The position numbers were made by a program, and so were the translations under genes. 64,000 nucleotides of DNA from Lumnitzera littorea (lineage: Eukaryota > Streptophyta > Magnoliopsida > Myrtales > Combretaceae): contig JAMXBB010000011.1 of assembly GCA_024138015.1 (NCBI GenBank), forward strand, positions 29,936,155 through 30,000,154, written 5' to 3'. The notes under the pieces are model-generated. The model was not told the origin of the DNA. It searched no databases and worked only from the letters and a program-made list of their open reading frames with translations. Below, piece by piece: positions 11,051-23,960 of this stretch (positions are counted from its first letter, which is position 1; each line of letters begins with the position of its first letter).

Positions 11051-14000
11051 CCGTTTACTTCACTAGATTGAATAATGAAGGAATGGAATTGCTATTGTTA
11101 AGGAACGGAATAAAGGTGTAACAGGTCTTGAATGCTTATTATGTCATTTAGTTGAGTATAATTGAATTACTATTCTCTTGTTTAGTTTAAAGAGTAGATG
11201 GAGAAATAAAGCTTGAATAGCTAATCAAAAAGACTAAAATATCCCTAATATATTTATAAGATAATAAAATAAAAAATATGAATCTTTATTTAGACCAACA
11301 TGCATCATACCTATGCACTTCTAAAGCTTCATCCCAAAGTTGTAACCTTAACCCATAAAATGTCTAAATAAAATCATTGACCCAAATTTTAAAAAACAAA
11401 AAAAAAAAAAAACCCAAATCAAAACCATATAATTAACAAAATCAAACTAAGAAAAATGTTGTCCCATCCTAAACCCCAACTTTATGACTTTTTTTCTAAA
11501 TCTTCATCCTTAGCATAAGCACCAATTAAAGCACTGTAAGTTAATAAGTTTGTAAAATGTCGAAATAAAATAATAAAAGAAAAAAGAGAGAAAGTAAAAG
11601 GGAATTGAGAAAATAAAAGGAGGGGCATTGAAAAGCAATTAAGGTTTTATGAGAAGGGAAAGTGAGTCATTTTCACACAAAAGGGCATGCTTCTAACCTA
11701 AGATCTTATTTACACTATGTCATTGCTACACTCCATAGAACTCGCAAGGGTAAAACTCAAGTAAGTTGTCTCAAGCCAGATTACACTATCTTGATTATTT
11801 CGTTAGATCCAGCACTAATTCCTAAAGGCATCACAACTATGTAGAGGTGAATATTCTTGGAAAATAAAGAATGGAAGTGGAATAGAATCGAACAAAATCC
11901 TAATTCAGTAAAGGGATCTCATGATTTTCAATAAGAAGAGAATTGAGTTGTTTGTGACTATGGAATGTGTCATTAAATGTGTTACGAATGAATCTTGTGA
12001 GCATAGCATAATGTAAGGGTTAGAAAACAAGGTAAATTGTTAATTCTTATTGTTGATTTCATGTTTTAGGAACACATCTAATGTTCCATTATAGTAAATT
12101 GACAAAAAGATCGGACAAGTGAAAATTGAGGATTATTAGGAGAATAGGATTGAATCAAGAGAGGTTTATAGAGTTTAGAACGAAGCAAAAAGTAGAGATT
12201 GTGAAGCAGGGCCAGCATGGGATCGTACATAATGTACTAGAGACCATGCTAACCAACTTGAGTTAGAGCATGGTTATGCTATTGGGTGTACTAACCAGCA
12301 TGGGTAAGAGCATAGCCATGCTATTCCCTATTTTAGGCATGTTTACCCTCTATTTTTTAGTTCTCTTATCTTTCATATTCCCTTTCTTAGCTACAATCCT
12401 TAATAAAATACTAGATCTAAATTACCTACGTAAACAAAATATTTATTAAGTACCTACAAAATATACTCTAGTTTATATCATTTAAAATAAGTTAGTGGAA
12501 GGATTTGTTGAACTAAAGATTATCAAATTGTGATGTGAAAAATAAATTACTAAAAAAAATCAGAAATGGAAGTTAACTTAAGTGTCGTTTACACTATTGT
12601 TGAACCAAGTACATGATATTTGCTTATTTGTTGTGGTTGTTAGGTTTGATGGTTAAATTGGATTAAATAATTATCCAACCTTGATTGTATTGTGATACGT
12701 CTACTTGGTTAGGCCGAAGGGATCTAGAGGACTAGTGATCTTAGAGTAGCACCCTAATGATCCTTACACAAAGGTCTCCCGAGAGGAGTTCCACATGGAA
12801 ATGATCTGAATAGATTTAAGATATTTATTGCTTTCTAAGGTATTAGGAAGGACCTAGCACCAATACTATATGGTATCATTATATATGTATGTGGGGTCGT
12901 AAATACCCCTATGTTGCTTGTTAGATTAAAATAAAGATAATAAAGGGATGATTGTTGCATATACACTCATGTATGTGATTGGAAGATTATATGTTTGCAC
13001 ATGTGTACATCGTATTCTATATTATGCTTAAGCTCACCTAGTTTTAAATTTTTCAAGTGCAAGTTTAAATAGATTATGCAAGGTTGTAGACTTGGATACA
13101 ATAATCAAGATTTTTGGGGTAAGGAGAGGTGAATATAATTTTACTTGTAAGGATGATATTTGAATTTAGATAGTTAGAGTTTCATTATAGAATCTATAAA
13201 TACTAATTCATAGATTTGTAAAATTTGCTTAGGAGTTTTCCTAAATTATTTGAAGAGTTAAATTTTATTGAAAATATTTGGAGATTACAATAAGTATTAT
13301 GGAGGTTTTTAGTAAGTGTTATGTCTGATGTGTTAGTAGATAATAGGGATATATGAGAGGTTGTAATGTTCCAGATTCTTATAAGGTTATTATTTGTCTT
13401 TGAGAGAGAAAGAAGGCTTTGTAAAGCTTCTAGCCAAGCGCATGGATAAGAAGTCGGTGAGTCATAAAGGCCTCATAAGGCTTTGTAAAGCTTTGCAAGG
13501 CTTAGCAAAACTTCTCATGAAGCTTCTCATTGGTGAGTTAAAGTTCAAGCTGGAGTTTATGTTAGAGTTTAAGTTGAAGAGGAAGATAAGGAGGGGAGCG
13601 ATAGTAGAGGGACTAAAGGATAAGTATATTAGAGTCAGATTCAAATTCAAGTTTAGAGGAGAGAGAGAGAGAAAAAGGTTGGTGGTGGTGCTAATATTAG
13701 TAAAGAATGAGAAAGGAGGAGGGATGAGGAGATGATGAGGCAGTGGAGAGAAGTGGTCAAAGATGGGAGGTAAGAGAGATGGAGAAGGAGACGGGACAAT
13801 TAGCAAATTAGGTTTTTTCTTCCTTTTAGTCAATAGTTTAGGGGTTACTTTAAGGGTATTTTTTGGTCATTTTAAAATGTTGATGAGGGAATTTATTAAA
13901 ATTAAAAAAAAAAAAGGAGTATATGCCATTGAACTCCAATTCAAAGGTATGGGTAGGGGCAATCTTAATTCCTTAATTTTAAGTAATGGGGATCCCCACT

Positions 14001-14110
14001 AAATGGCTATTATAAGACAATAGATGAACTAAATGGTGGAATAAAGGTTCAACAAGGAATAAAGAAGGAATAAAATAACCATTCCCTCTCAAGTGAACAA
14101 GCAATTATAA
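11050..14110. mobile_element. possible DNA transposon bounded by weak inverted ends
   Basis: The left end (about 11055-11130) and the reverse complement of the right end (about 14035-14110) share a style of sequence: GTTYACTTCACTAGA or GTTCACTTGAGAGGG, followed by repeated GGAATGGAAT and TTATTCC motifs. Such GGAATGG-rich ends are common in plant hAT- and MULE-like elements. The match is imperfect and I could not fix a target duplication. Inside are A/T runs and a GCATGG-rich cluster at 12210-12340. A purine-rich low-complexity stretch (13390-13840) opens frames on both strands but has no domain. No transposase was recognised. Confidence 0.3.
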
Positions 14111-15040
14111 TTACAAGAATAATTAGTTTATATAAGTGAAATTTCATGATAAAATGACATAGGAAGTTATGTCTTCTTTGTTTTTCTCCTCTTCCCTAGT
14201 GCCTCTCCTAATGGATTTAGAATTGAGGTCACCAAATTGAGGATATGAGAAGAGACTTGACCTATTTAAATAAATAACATTATTTAATGGGCCTTATCTA
14301 TCATTAAGTTCATATTAAATACTTTGATTTTACACCAGACCATATAACCGTATAAAAAAGTTACTATGATATACAAACCCAAACCATTACTTTAGTTTTT
14401 TTACGTAATTATAGTGAGCTTTTATGTATTTTCACATTATTACTACATGATTTTAATAAAAACTAAGTTTGCAATTAATAGTAACTTATGATAAAAATTT
14501 TCTAACAATTCTTACTTGATTAATTCCTTTCTTTCTCTTTCTATTTTCTTTATGCCTTCTTTCACTAAATATTTTAGTAATTATTTTTATCCTATTACTT
14601 TATGATCCTATGATATATGTAAGTTTTGACATAAGAGCTAATAACATCGAATTATCGTAAACTTAAGGAGATGATTGCATTAGAGGAGCCCATAATTTTG
14701 CCACATTTTCATTTTAAATTTTATGTCTTCTATTTCTTATTTAAGGAAAAGGAAAAAAATATTATAGTCTCTAAATATAATCTTTAAAATATAGTCAAAT
14801 AAAAAATAATCCAAAAATACATCACTTAAAATCTTGTGTTGAAATTGTGTACTCAATACATGATTTTAGTACTATTAAATTCCCACTTTGAAATCAACAA
14901 TGATACTATACAATCAACTTTTCATAGCCATCTCATCATATCTTTTCTCTCTATTCTTTTTCTTTTGAATTACTTTCTTTTTCTCTCCCCCTTATCTTTC
15001 TCTCTCTACTGTAACCCATACCAATGTGCCCAAAATAAAA
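14111..15040. other. intergenic, no feature recognised
   Basis: AT-rich, with a pyrimidine-rich stretch (CTCTCTTTTTC type) at about 14940-15010. The short frame at 14836-15054 is composition-driven. No gene or repeat family recognised. Confidence 0.6.
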
Positions 15041-16015
15041 ATGCAACTAGGTAGGTCATAACAGTATTCTCAATCCACCTAACCTAGTAAAAACCCTATA
15101 GGGTATTTCCCAATAGGGTTTTAGGATGGGTTTTGAGACAAGTAATAAGTTTTCTAAAAGACCCATTGAGAAACCTACTACTCAGTAAAAAGTAACTCAA
15201 GTATTATATATTATAGGAGATAAAAACTATTAGTCAGAAAACTAGCAAGTTCTTAGATTTCATACTTTTGATTAAGTATGGACATGATGTCATTATGTTT
15301 GATTATAGTAAATTTCATATAATAAAGCAAAAGGTTGATCGTTTATGTTCACACTATTGTAGAAATGTAGCTATATTTTGACATGGAAGCATCAAATTTG
15401 CTTTGCCTGTAAAGCAATTCTTTTATTTTTAGCTTATTTATTTATTTCTTTAATTTTTATCAGTAGGAAAGCATTTATCCCCCTCGTTGTAAGGTGAAAT
15501 TATCTGGATGATTATCGTAAACATGTTCATATTATAATGTATGTCATTCTTTTGTTTATATAATATAAAAGCATTTTTTTTTTCTCCATAGGAAATCAAT
15601 GGGATTTGATCAAGCAATAATTTTAGAGGTTTTATTTGCTTGTAACAAGAATGATGAGCTTGCTGTTTGTTGAAATAAATTCTAAGCAATTTCTAGTTCA
15701 ACATTCCATTACTAATTTGTAGTACTACTTTGCATTTGTAGGTTTTTAGTGTTTTGCTTTACCTAATCTTTACATTCCATACCTATTTAATTTGTGCAAT
15801 TACATTTACATAACTTACCATTAAGGGGGGGAAGAAAAATTAGAGGAGAACAGGTTCTAAGTTTAGGAACCAAGTTTCCCAACGAGCCTATCAAATGAGT
15901 TTCGAGTAATACCTTCAAAATCCTATAGGGTTTTAGGCGGGTTTTAGGACACCCTACAAGTAATGGAATAGGTACTGAGATTGTCAAACCCATCCCAAAC
16001 CTGTCCTAGTTGCAT
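15041..16015. mobile_element. non-autonomous terminal-inverted-repeat element of about 975 bp
   Basis: The left end ATGCAACTAGGTAGGT is inverted at the right end as ACCTGTCCTAGTTGCAT-like sequence. Similarity continues inward: both arms carry AAAACCCTATAGG, GGGTTTTAGG and TTACTTGT-type blocks (15085-15180 against 15840-15985). The middle is AT-rich without a transposase frame. The element abuts the 3' LTR of the minus-strand retrotransposon at 16021. The subterminal style resembles hAT-type non-autonomous elements, but no clear 8-bp target duplication was found. Confidence 0.6.
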
Positions 16016-16020
16016 CCCTA

Positions 16021-16738
16021 GCCCTAAATCCAAAGGTTGAACTTGGATACAATTTAGCATCACATAGCAATATAACAATTATATCTTTTTGGTTTTTTTT
16101 TTAATATATGACAATGAAACATAAAAAGGATATAAATAATTATTGATTAGCAATTCAATCAAGAATTGAGTTAGGATATTAAATCCTATTTCAATGCTAC
16201 TGGCAATAACATAAATTAATAAAATATATAATTAGAATGATCGATAATACTTACAAGTGAATCTAATTATGAAAATACACTATAAAAAGTGTTTGCAAAG
16301 GATCAGTAGATCTCTCAATTGTAACAAAGGTTTATAACCTTAAAGGATGAATATTCAATATCAAAAAGTAACCAACTGTCTTACAAGGATAAAATAACAT
16401 TTAAATACCAACCTTGGATAAATGATAAATTTGTAAATAAACTAAGAGTCAAAACATAATTAAATAAAAAGCCGCTTCATGATTATGGGCTATTCGTCCT
16501 AATGCTAACAGCACATGGTGTATGAATGCTAAGCCAACATCGGCTAGCATCCGGATGCTAGTACGTCTAGCATCTCGATGCTAAACTATTTTTACTTCTA
16601 GTCACTTTTACTCCCCCTAACATCTAAATGGTAGCTATCATGGCATTTGAACACTAATTGAAAGACTCGTTTCCTCTTTTTTTATCCTCCTAATCTTTCC
16701 TTCGACTTTTAGCTTAATGCATGGCTCCACAAATTGCA
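16021..16738 (-). repeat. 3' LTR of the minus-strand element
   Basis: Matches 20163-20802 in order. Shared blocks include ATAATTAAATAAAAAGC, GTCACTTTTRCTCCCCC, GGTAGCTAT and AATGCATGGCTC. It includes a perfect 18-bp palindrome CTAGCATCCGGATGCTAG at 16544-16561. On the minus strand it begins with TGCAATTTGTGG near 16738. Confidence 0.78.
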
Positions 16739-16876
16739 TAATTCCTCCTATAGAAAAGTTCACAAACCTAAAAATCTTCTTAATGCTTTATGGAATCCCT
16801 TCCCTTCAAGCAACTCTTTTGGATGGTTTCTAACTTTCCTCTAATAACCTAAGCCTTTTTTACCTTAATAAGATTC

Positions 16877-17260
16877 ATGGGCAGTAATATAATCTCCCTT
16901 CCATCGATTGTGAAAGCATACAAATTTTGGAACCCATCAAATTGTACTCACTTATCTAACTACCATGGTCTTCCAAATCAAACATCTACTACATCCATAA
17001 GCACCATGTCACATGCTATTTCATTTACATATTCCCCTATAGGAAAAGGCACTCTTACTCGCTTATTTACCCATACAACTCCCTTTGCTCCAAATCAATG
17101 CAAGTTATAAAGTCTTAGAAGCTGTTTAACCTTCAATCTAAGGTTATGAGCAAAAGTAACTGAAAATGAATTTACACAAATTCCTCAATCCACTATAAAA
17201 GAACATGGCTTGCCATTCACCATCTCTTGAGTATGAAGTCAATTCTCCCTTTTCCTGAGT
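16877..17260 (-). pseudogene. aspartic protease region of the minus-strand element
   Basis: Minus-strand translation gives VNGKPCSFIVD followed by a stop where the protease DGG or DSG triad usually continues. Further on come RVPFPIGEY, then CDMVLMDV with FGRPW, the conserved CDVVxMxxxHxLLGRPW block of plant Ty3/gypsy polyproteins. The catalytic triad is destroyed by the stop and a second stop precedes FGRPW, so it is dead. The match to the family is clear from motif order. Confidence 0.75.
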
Positions 17261-17349
17261 CCTCTAAAGTTTATGATATCTAGACCTTATTGGATTAATA
17301 ACATTAAGAGCAATACTTTTTCTAGAATCTCCATCAATTCCACCTCTCT

Positions 17350-18700
17350 CATAATTAAATTATTACTCTTAAGCATTATGGTATAAAGCAAGTACAACTA
17401 TTGATTCGTAGTATAGTTCAATAAAAATGAATGTCATTCCATCAAGGACTATGAGTACTAATATTATTTCTTTATTATCTAACTGATAAAATTCGATTAC
17501 AAGAAATCAAGAATTAAATTCAACTACAACTAATTACTAATCAAGATAACTAATCAAGACTCAATTTAAAGTAAATAAACAAGAAAGTAATCAAATTACG
17601 AATTAACTTCAATAATGCAACTGCGTATCTAAATCTTACTTCCCTTAGAATTAAACATGTAATCTTTACATAAGATAACCTAATTTCACTTTTAATTTCG
17701 TTGACTAAGAGAATTCTCTAATAAAGTTAATAATTTCCTCAAGTCTATTAACCCAAATCTTTAAATCACCTTTTAAAATTTCTTCTTATTAGCATAATTA
17801 AATATCAATAAATTCTCTTAAAGATAACAATCAAAATTTGGAAAAACCATGCAACTTATTTCTAAGATTGCAACCATTTTCATCAATTATTTCTAGATCT
17901 GCTCATACAAGCAATCTCTCAATTTTCTTGAACAATATCAAATATTAGATCAACACTCTAGATATATTAATCTAATGCAATAAAGAACACATAATTGAAT
18001 AAATGAAATCAAAGAATTCATTAAATCTAAAGAAACTCAATGTCACATGATAATTATAAATTCCACAAAAACTATATACAATGAATTTAAGCTCTAATCA
18101 TGGAAAAAAAAATCATCTTAAATCAAAACGATAAAAATCATGTAAATAAAAGACATGAAAATTAAAGAAATCTCCTAAATCTCGAAGTTTGAAGCATGTT
18201 AATCTCTTGTGTCTTTATGTCCTTAAAGTTCCTATAAAATTCATATGAAAAGAAAAAGTGTAACAAAAAGACCCTTAAAAGACCTTTTATATTAAATCTA
18301 CAAATTTCCTTTTTGATGGGCAATAGGGTCAACAACATAGTCATGTCACTTCAATCTTTCCAAATCTCTTTGAATCTTTTTAAATATTTATTTGACACTA
18401 TTAGGGATACAGTCATGTAACCTAAGTCATGTCACTTTTTGTAATTCACCCTCTTTTGGCTTAAAATCTTTTTTGCACTGACACAATCATGTTCTTGCTC
18501 ATGTTACTTTCACACTTCGTAACTCCTTCATTTTAGCTCCAAAATTGAGTACTTGATTTTAGTTCTTCTTTTTCTTCCTAAGAACATTTTAAATATATGC
18601 AATTGAAAGGGAGATTATATGCAATTGAAAGCTCCTCACATTACAGCCTTGTGTTTTATGCACTGTGTTGCAAGATGTCTATATTCTTAACATTTAAAAT
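17350..18700. other. AT-rich sequence between gag and protease, possible insertion
   Basis: No domain on either strand. Contains a direct repeat ATATGCAATTGAAAG (near 18595 and 18617). Just beyond it, at 18735-18812, is an imperfect tandem pair of about 45 bp built on CTTTCTGWTCAAYATCACTA. The excess length compared with a normal gag-protease spacing suggests foreign DNA, but its borders could not be fixed. Confidence 0.4.
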
Positions 18701-19070
18701 ATTGAATCTATTTAAAATATCCTAAACTTTAGGCTTTCTGATCAATATCACTAATATATTTCCCCTTATCCAAGCTTTCTGTTCAACATCACTAATACAT
18801 TTCCCCTTTTCTTCAATTTTATCTATACACTTAAAATCAAATGGTGCAACGACTTTCTCTCCCACTATGCTTCTATATATAATTATCTTCAAAAGAAACA
18901 TCTTTTACAAGAGTGTATTTAGATGTTATCTAGTTCTCTTAAACTCCTTTAAGCTTGTGTCACTTAACTTTAGTCGCCAATTGGATCACATATTTCAAGG
19001 TACCAAATTTATAGAGTTCAATAATATTACTAATTTTAGGCCTCCATCCAGCCAAAAATCTCTCAATAGT

Positions 19071-19430
19071 CTACTCGCTAGATTCAACCAAATCATATCT
19101 AATCAATAATATCTCAAATTCCTTTATGTACTTCTTAATGCTCAAATTACCCAGTCTAATATTCTGCAGCTTCATATGTAAATCCTGCTTGTAATAATCT
19201 AGCACAAATGTTCTATATATCATATGTTTTATCTCTTCCCAAGAAGTAACATAGCTTTCTCTATTCTTCCTCCTCAATGCTATTATATTTCTCCAAAATA
19301 CTATAACACAACCTATGAACTTGAATGCTACCAACCTCGCCTTCATCTCCTCACCATTCTCATAGCATTCAAATAATTTCTCAACCTTATACTCTTAATC
19401 AAAGTACTAGTCTATAGTATCCTTGCCATC
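19071..19430 (-). pseudogene. gag capsid domain of the minus-strand element
   Basis: From 19346 to 19071 an uninterrupted frame reads ARLVAFKFIGCVIVFWRN, then SWEEIKHMIYRTFVLDYY, KLQNIRLGNLSIKKYIKEF and LLIRYDL. This is the Retrotrans_gag pattern (WW region, TWEELK, FVPxxY, LRQGxxSVxEYxxEF). Upstream to about 19430 the start of the domain continues in a frame with stops. Role: capsid formation. Related to the plus-strand gag at 7690-8095. Confidence 0.85.
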
Positions 19431-19932
19431 AAATTCAAGGATTCGAAGCTTAATAGTATCGAAGCCCCAAATCTATCTTTGTTGCCTCATACAGGTTTCA
19501 TTTGCATTACCATCTACATCATCATATATAAGATTGTTCACAACCTCCTTCGATGCTCCTAACTCCATCATGCCTAATGCTACATTTATAAGCATTATTA
19601 GCATTCTTACATTGGTCGGATTTACAACATTTTGCACACCTGCCTTGACTATTAAGGCCCTCATATTCACATTCTATTAAGCAATCAAATTAGTCATTTA
19701 AGTGTTACATTAAGTCAACAATGCCACCATACGCACATCCATATGATTCTTCCTATTTAAAAGAGTGCGTACAATATCTATTATCTCCCTCATCAACTCT
19801 TTAATAATGTCCTAAATCGTATCCTTCAATAGCCTCTACTTTGTTCCCCAGCCAAAATTAACAACATCATCTTTCCTGACTTCTTAAGAATTAAATCTAT
19901 TAATTTTCCCATGTTGCTATCATCTTCTACAT

Positions 19933-19952
19933 TATATATATATATATATATA
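19933..19952. repeat. (TA)n microsatellite
   Basis: About ten TA units inside the minus-strand retrotransposon. Confidence 0.9.
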
Positions 19953-20162
19953 GACACATACATGACCCTTTGTTAATAAATCAGTATAGTATGCCAAGTT
20001 TCAAGACTTTGACCACATGCTTTATACCTCAATGATCCCAATAAATTCAAACCTCAACAAAACCCTAATTCTTTAATTTACTAGAAATTCCAAACAAGTA
20101 GAGATTTTTTAGACTTACCTAATGAAACGTGTCAAACCGTAACTTTAATACAACTATGTTGT

Positions 20163-20802
20163 GCCCCAAATCCAAAAGTTAAATCTAGATATAAAGAAAG
20201 TATCTATGTAGTTTTTTATATACATATATATATAAAACAATGGAAAATAAAGGGGGGGTATGAACAATTATCAATTGCCAATTCAATCAATGATTGTGCC
20301 ACTCTAATAATAAAAGTCAATGAAAGAAATAATTATATTGAATCTTATTTTGATATTACTCAAGTTAACAAAAATCAATGAAAGAAACAATTAGAATAAT
20401 TGATGATACTCATGAATCAATATAATTATGAAAATACACTCTAATAAGGAAGAAATAACTTTTAAATATCAACCATAGATAAATGGCAAAAGTCATAAAT
20501 AAGCTACACTAATAATAAAAAGTTAAAACATAATTAAATAAAAAGCTACATCATGGTTATGAGCTAGCATCTAGATGCTAACAACAATTGGTGCCTAGAT
20601 GCCAGGCCTAGATGCCAGGCCAATGTAAAATGGCATTCGAATGCTAAGTTGTTCTTGCTTTTAGTCACTTTTGCTCCCCCAAACGTTTGGATGGTAGCTA
20701 TTATAGCATCCAAATGTTGAGCAAAAGACTCGATCCCTCTTCTTTTATCCTCTCCTTGATCCATCCTTAGACTTCTAACTCAATGCATGGCTCTAAGTTG
20801 CA
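20163..20802 (-). repeat. 5' LTR of the minus-strand element
   Basis: Collinear with 16021-16738, about 80 bases shorter, with many substitutions and indels, so the insertion is old. Contains the 16-bp palindrome TAGCATCTAGATGCTA at 20565-20580 and a tandem pair of CTAGATGCCAGGC at about 20594-20620. On the minus strand it begins TGCAACTTAGAG near 20802. Confidence 0.78.
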
Positions 20803-23800
20803 CCATTGATGCAAGGAAAATGTTCACGACAAATTTTACACACAACACAACAATTCACATACACAACTCAAGAGAAAATTCACACAAACACAATATTAGG
20901 GATGACTATTTTTAGGTTTTTTCCTATTCATTGTAAGAATAATCATCTACTATGTATATATACAATTGAATGGAGCCTCCCCAAGGCAATAATTAACTAT
21001 AGAATATTCTAGTTGGCAATAATATTCTATCATTTGACTATACTACTTCATCTTTAATTAATTTTTTGTATTTTTATTTATTCATCTTTTTTTGGCCTAT
21101 GTATAAACATGAGCTACAATCAAATATCCAAATCTATGGTCCAAACCTAAGGCCTTGTAAAATGCTATTGACTTCCAACTGTAACCCATGAGACTTAAAA
21201 ACCATGTCTTGTCTACCTACGTCCACTCGTTTAGATCCTTCTTCATCCTTTTTACCAATAGAAACCTTAGCTTGCAATTGCAAGTCATGTGTATCAATCA
21301 TACACTATTAAAAAGCTCTCTCTCTCTCCTATCCCTCTCTCCTTCATTCCTTTCATTCCCTCTCCCCTATCTTATATTACTTTATTACCCTCTCTCATAT
21401 TACTCTATTACCCTCTTTCATCTCCTCTATCTCTTCTTTTTTCTCTTTCAATTTATTGAATTAAAAATACAAACTATCATGAGAAATCTTTATTTGCTCA
21501 TAATTTTAATGATGGTACACAAAGTTGTGGTCTTGAAGTCACATCTCAAACCACCTTGCAATTGTGGCTTCAATTCAACATTTTAAGTATTATAATTTTA
21601 GGAATAATTTCTAGATGATCATACTTTTGGAAATCTTTAAATATATATATATTAGTAAAAGAACATTTTTACATTCTACCCACTGCTTTAAAAGAGTCAC
21701 CAAAGATAATAAAGGATAGATGTAGAACCATGCAATGAATGAGCTTGACTCCCTCAATGCTTTAGCTCCATCCATATGGACATTGTAGCATATAATTTAA
21801 CATATCACCAAATGACAAGTTATGTTAGTTATTTTGGAAAATATAGCCTACACAAACTGCGGATGACATATAGCATCATTTGAATGCCATATCAACAAGA
21901 GTAACAGCTTGCAATGGAAGAATATACATATGTATATATTTTCTAGTAAAGAACTTTGAATCGGAATGGCAGCCAAAACATAGTTTCCCCAATAGAACTC
22001 GCCCTAATATTACGAATACAATTATAGAATTTCGGAAGCATCTATGTTGTGTTTTCCCTTCTAGAAAACATGGCATAACAAGAGTTATAGGAACATGGGA
22101 TATTCCAGGACATGCTCCAGAATTCATTCTCAGCTCATGCTAACAGTACATGCTTCCCAAAAAAGAATATCCTAGGAATTCTGACGCTTTTGTATAATCC
22201 AAGTACATGTGGACTTGACAAAGCGTGTAGTTCACTTAAATGAAAACTCTTATTTCAATTGAAATTTCGATCGAGATCTTTTATTATAAAGAAGCTTCTA
22301 CCTATACTATTTATGAAGATCTCGTAGTGTAAGAGTGCATACTGTCACGGTATCAATTGGTTCGCAATTTAACTAATTTCACATCGTAAACCTGAACAAA
22401 ATATGCATATACAATCAATATATATATATATATGTGTGTACGTACGTATGAATGATATATCGTTCATATTTGCATTCGGGTGTACTTGTTATAGTGGTAC
22501 AATTCTAGCATTTTTTATACCATCTACAGAATAATTGCATATACATACCCTAAATTAAGGGTGTACTTGTTTTGGAGAAAATGTTTTTTCACACTTATTT
22601 CAATATTTATTATAATCAAAACCTTATGATTATTAAATGTTATCGTATACATAAATTTAAGAGCTCATGATTATTAATGACTTTTAATACCCAGTGATGA
22701 TTGAAAAACCAAAACACAAATAATGATGCTTAATCATCACAGAAAATATCAAGAGAAATTAAAGAAAATGAATTTCATCTTAAAAAGTAAATCAAGACGT
22801 CGTGGACCATCACCAACTAGCGGTCCATCTCTGCCATCAACTTCTTCGTCAATTTACTATCAAATAGTGAAAGAAGATGAGAAAACTTGTTTCTGCAAAA
22901 CAAACACATTCTAACGTCTAAAGACTAAAACGCCAAACACCTAAGCTTGAAAACTGTAATACGCCCTCTTGTGAACTCAAATTTCTCGCAACCTTTACGT
23001 ACTATGTTAAGAATTCCAACACATGCACGCCTTTTACATCAAGTTATATTAAGTTGTTCTCCAAATTTTCCGAAAGCGTGATCTGTATACCATAGCTCCA
23101 GTTACTTATGATCGTTGCCCTCTTCAATATTGATTCTGTAAAGCTTCTTAGTAAATGAACCATGTGATTGGACTAAATACATATCACTCTTGAATTTCAG
23201 TAAGTGCGCAAGTAATTAATTTAATTTAGAGGTGGAAATGCAATTAACTTTGTTTATGCCAAAGTTGACCCTACAAAAAGTTTGATGCAATGTCTTCCTT
23301 CAACCCTTTGAACAAAAGTTGGCGAAAGGAAGGAAAATCCATGAACCATCCCAGTTGTCTCCAGTTTGAAAAAACTATGAGATCACCCTTTTGTCTTTTT
23401 TTCTTTTGGCATGAAAAGTTGGAACTCCAAAGGAACATGAAGTACTATCAGCTTTCACTTTCAAAGGAGCGACAAAGACTAAGTAGGATTTTTCCTTTTC
23501 CTTCGTTTTTTTGGGTCCTAAGACAGGAAGGATCAGGGAATTCAGACCAATTAATGCTTTTAGTACAGCTATCATTCTTTAGGTTTTAACACATGTAGTA
23601 AGATAAAAACATGTTTGTATTCTTCCAATATTGGTATTTAGTCTACCTATGTTCCGTTTTTTGATCGAGTCAATTAATATAAATCCCACATAAGACAAGA
23701 GACGCCTTCCTGAAGATTTATCTACTGTTGTTTTGTATGTGTGGTACTACCAAGAATCTTCTGTTTGTAATTCCTCCTGACTGCAGGCCAAGTGGATGTT

Positions 23801-23880
23801 GTCTGGTTCATTCTATGCTGAATTTCCCAATGATTCTTGTTTGCTCCAAAAAAGCGCGGAGTCTAAGCCTAAGTTTACAC
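20803..23880. other. intergenic upstream of the COBRA-like gene
   Basis: No supported gene. Pyrimidine-rich low-complexity sequence lies at 21318-21450 (TCTCTCTC runs). A (TA)n(TG)n tract ending GTACGTACGTATG lies at about 22417-22450. Several short frames occur (21188-21586, 21876-22143, 22723-22914, 23290-23589), but none has a recognised domain. The frame pair at 21876-22143 is open on both strands and may be a decayed coding fragment of unknown origin. The last several hundred bases should contain the promoter of the gene at 23961. Confidence 0.55.
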
Positions 23881-23884
23881 TGAA

Positions 23885-23892
23885 TATAAATA
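23885..23892 (+). promoter_or_regulatory. TATA box of the COBRA-like gene
   Basis: TATAAATA, 76 bases before the ATG at 23961, in a context otherwise free of such a match. The distance allows a 5' leader of about 45 bases. Confidence 0.65.
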
Positions 23893-23960
23893 CAGCAGCT
23901 GATCATCTTCCTTGTCTCATCCTCTTGGAGAAACTTCAACCAAACACAATCTGAATAAAA

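Larger units (their letters stand above)
16021..20802 (-). mobile_element. minus-strand Ty3/gypsy (chromovirus-like) element, LTR-gag-PR-LTR only
   Basis: Direct repeats at 16021-16738 and 20163-20802 serve as LTRs. Between them, on the minus strand, are a gag domain (19346-19071) and a protease region (about 17260-16877), in that order. The 5' LTR is therefore the right-hand one. Reverse transcriptase, RNase H and integrase are absent, since protease ends about 140 bases before the 3' LTR. About 1.8 kb separates gag from protease, more than usual, so unrelated sequence may be inserted at about 17350-18700. The remaining internal sequence is full of stops. Confidence 0.78.

Noticed and set aside
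13390..13840. Open frames on both strands (113 and 123 aa)
   Set aside because: Purine-rich on one strand and pyrimidine-rich on the other. The Lys/Arg/Glu or Ser/Pro/Leu composition is a by-product; no domain, start context or splice signals.
21188..21586. 132-aa frame
   Set aside because: Driven by a TCTCTC/CTTTCATT low-complexity tract; Leu/Ser/Phe-rich with no recognised domain.
21876..22143. Overlapping frames on both strands (83 and 87 aa)
   Set aside because: Neither translation matches a family I recognise. Possibly a coding fossil, but there is not enough to annotate a gene.
22723..22914. 63-aa frame with RRRGPSPTSGPS, considered as a small secreted peptide
   Set aside because: No signal peptide, no CLE or other peptide motif that truly fits, and no promoter evidence.
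23290..23589. 99-aa frame upstream of the COBRA-like gene
   Set aside because: No domain; lies in the promoter region and is matched by an open frame on the other strand.
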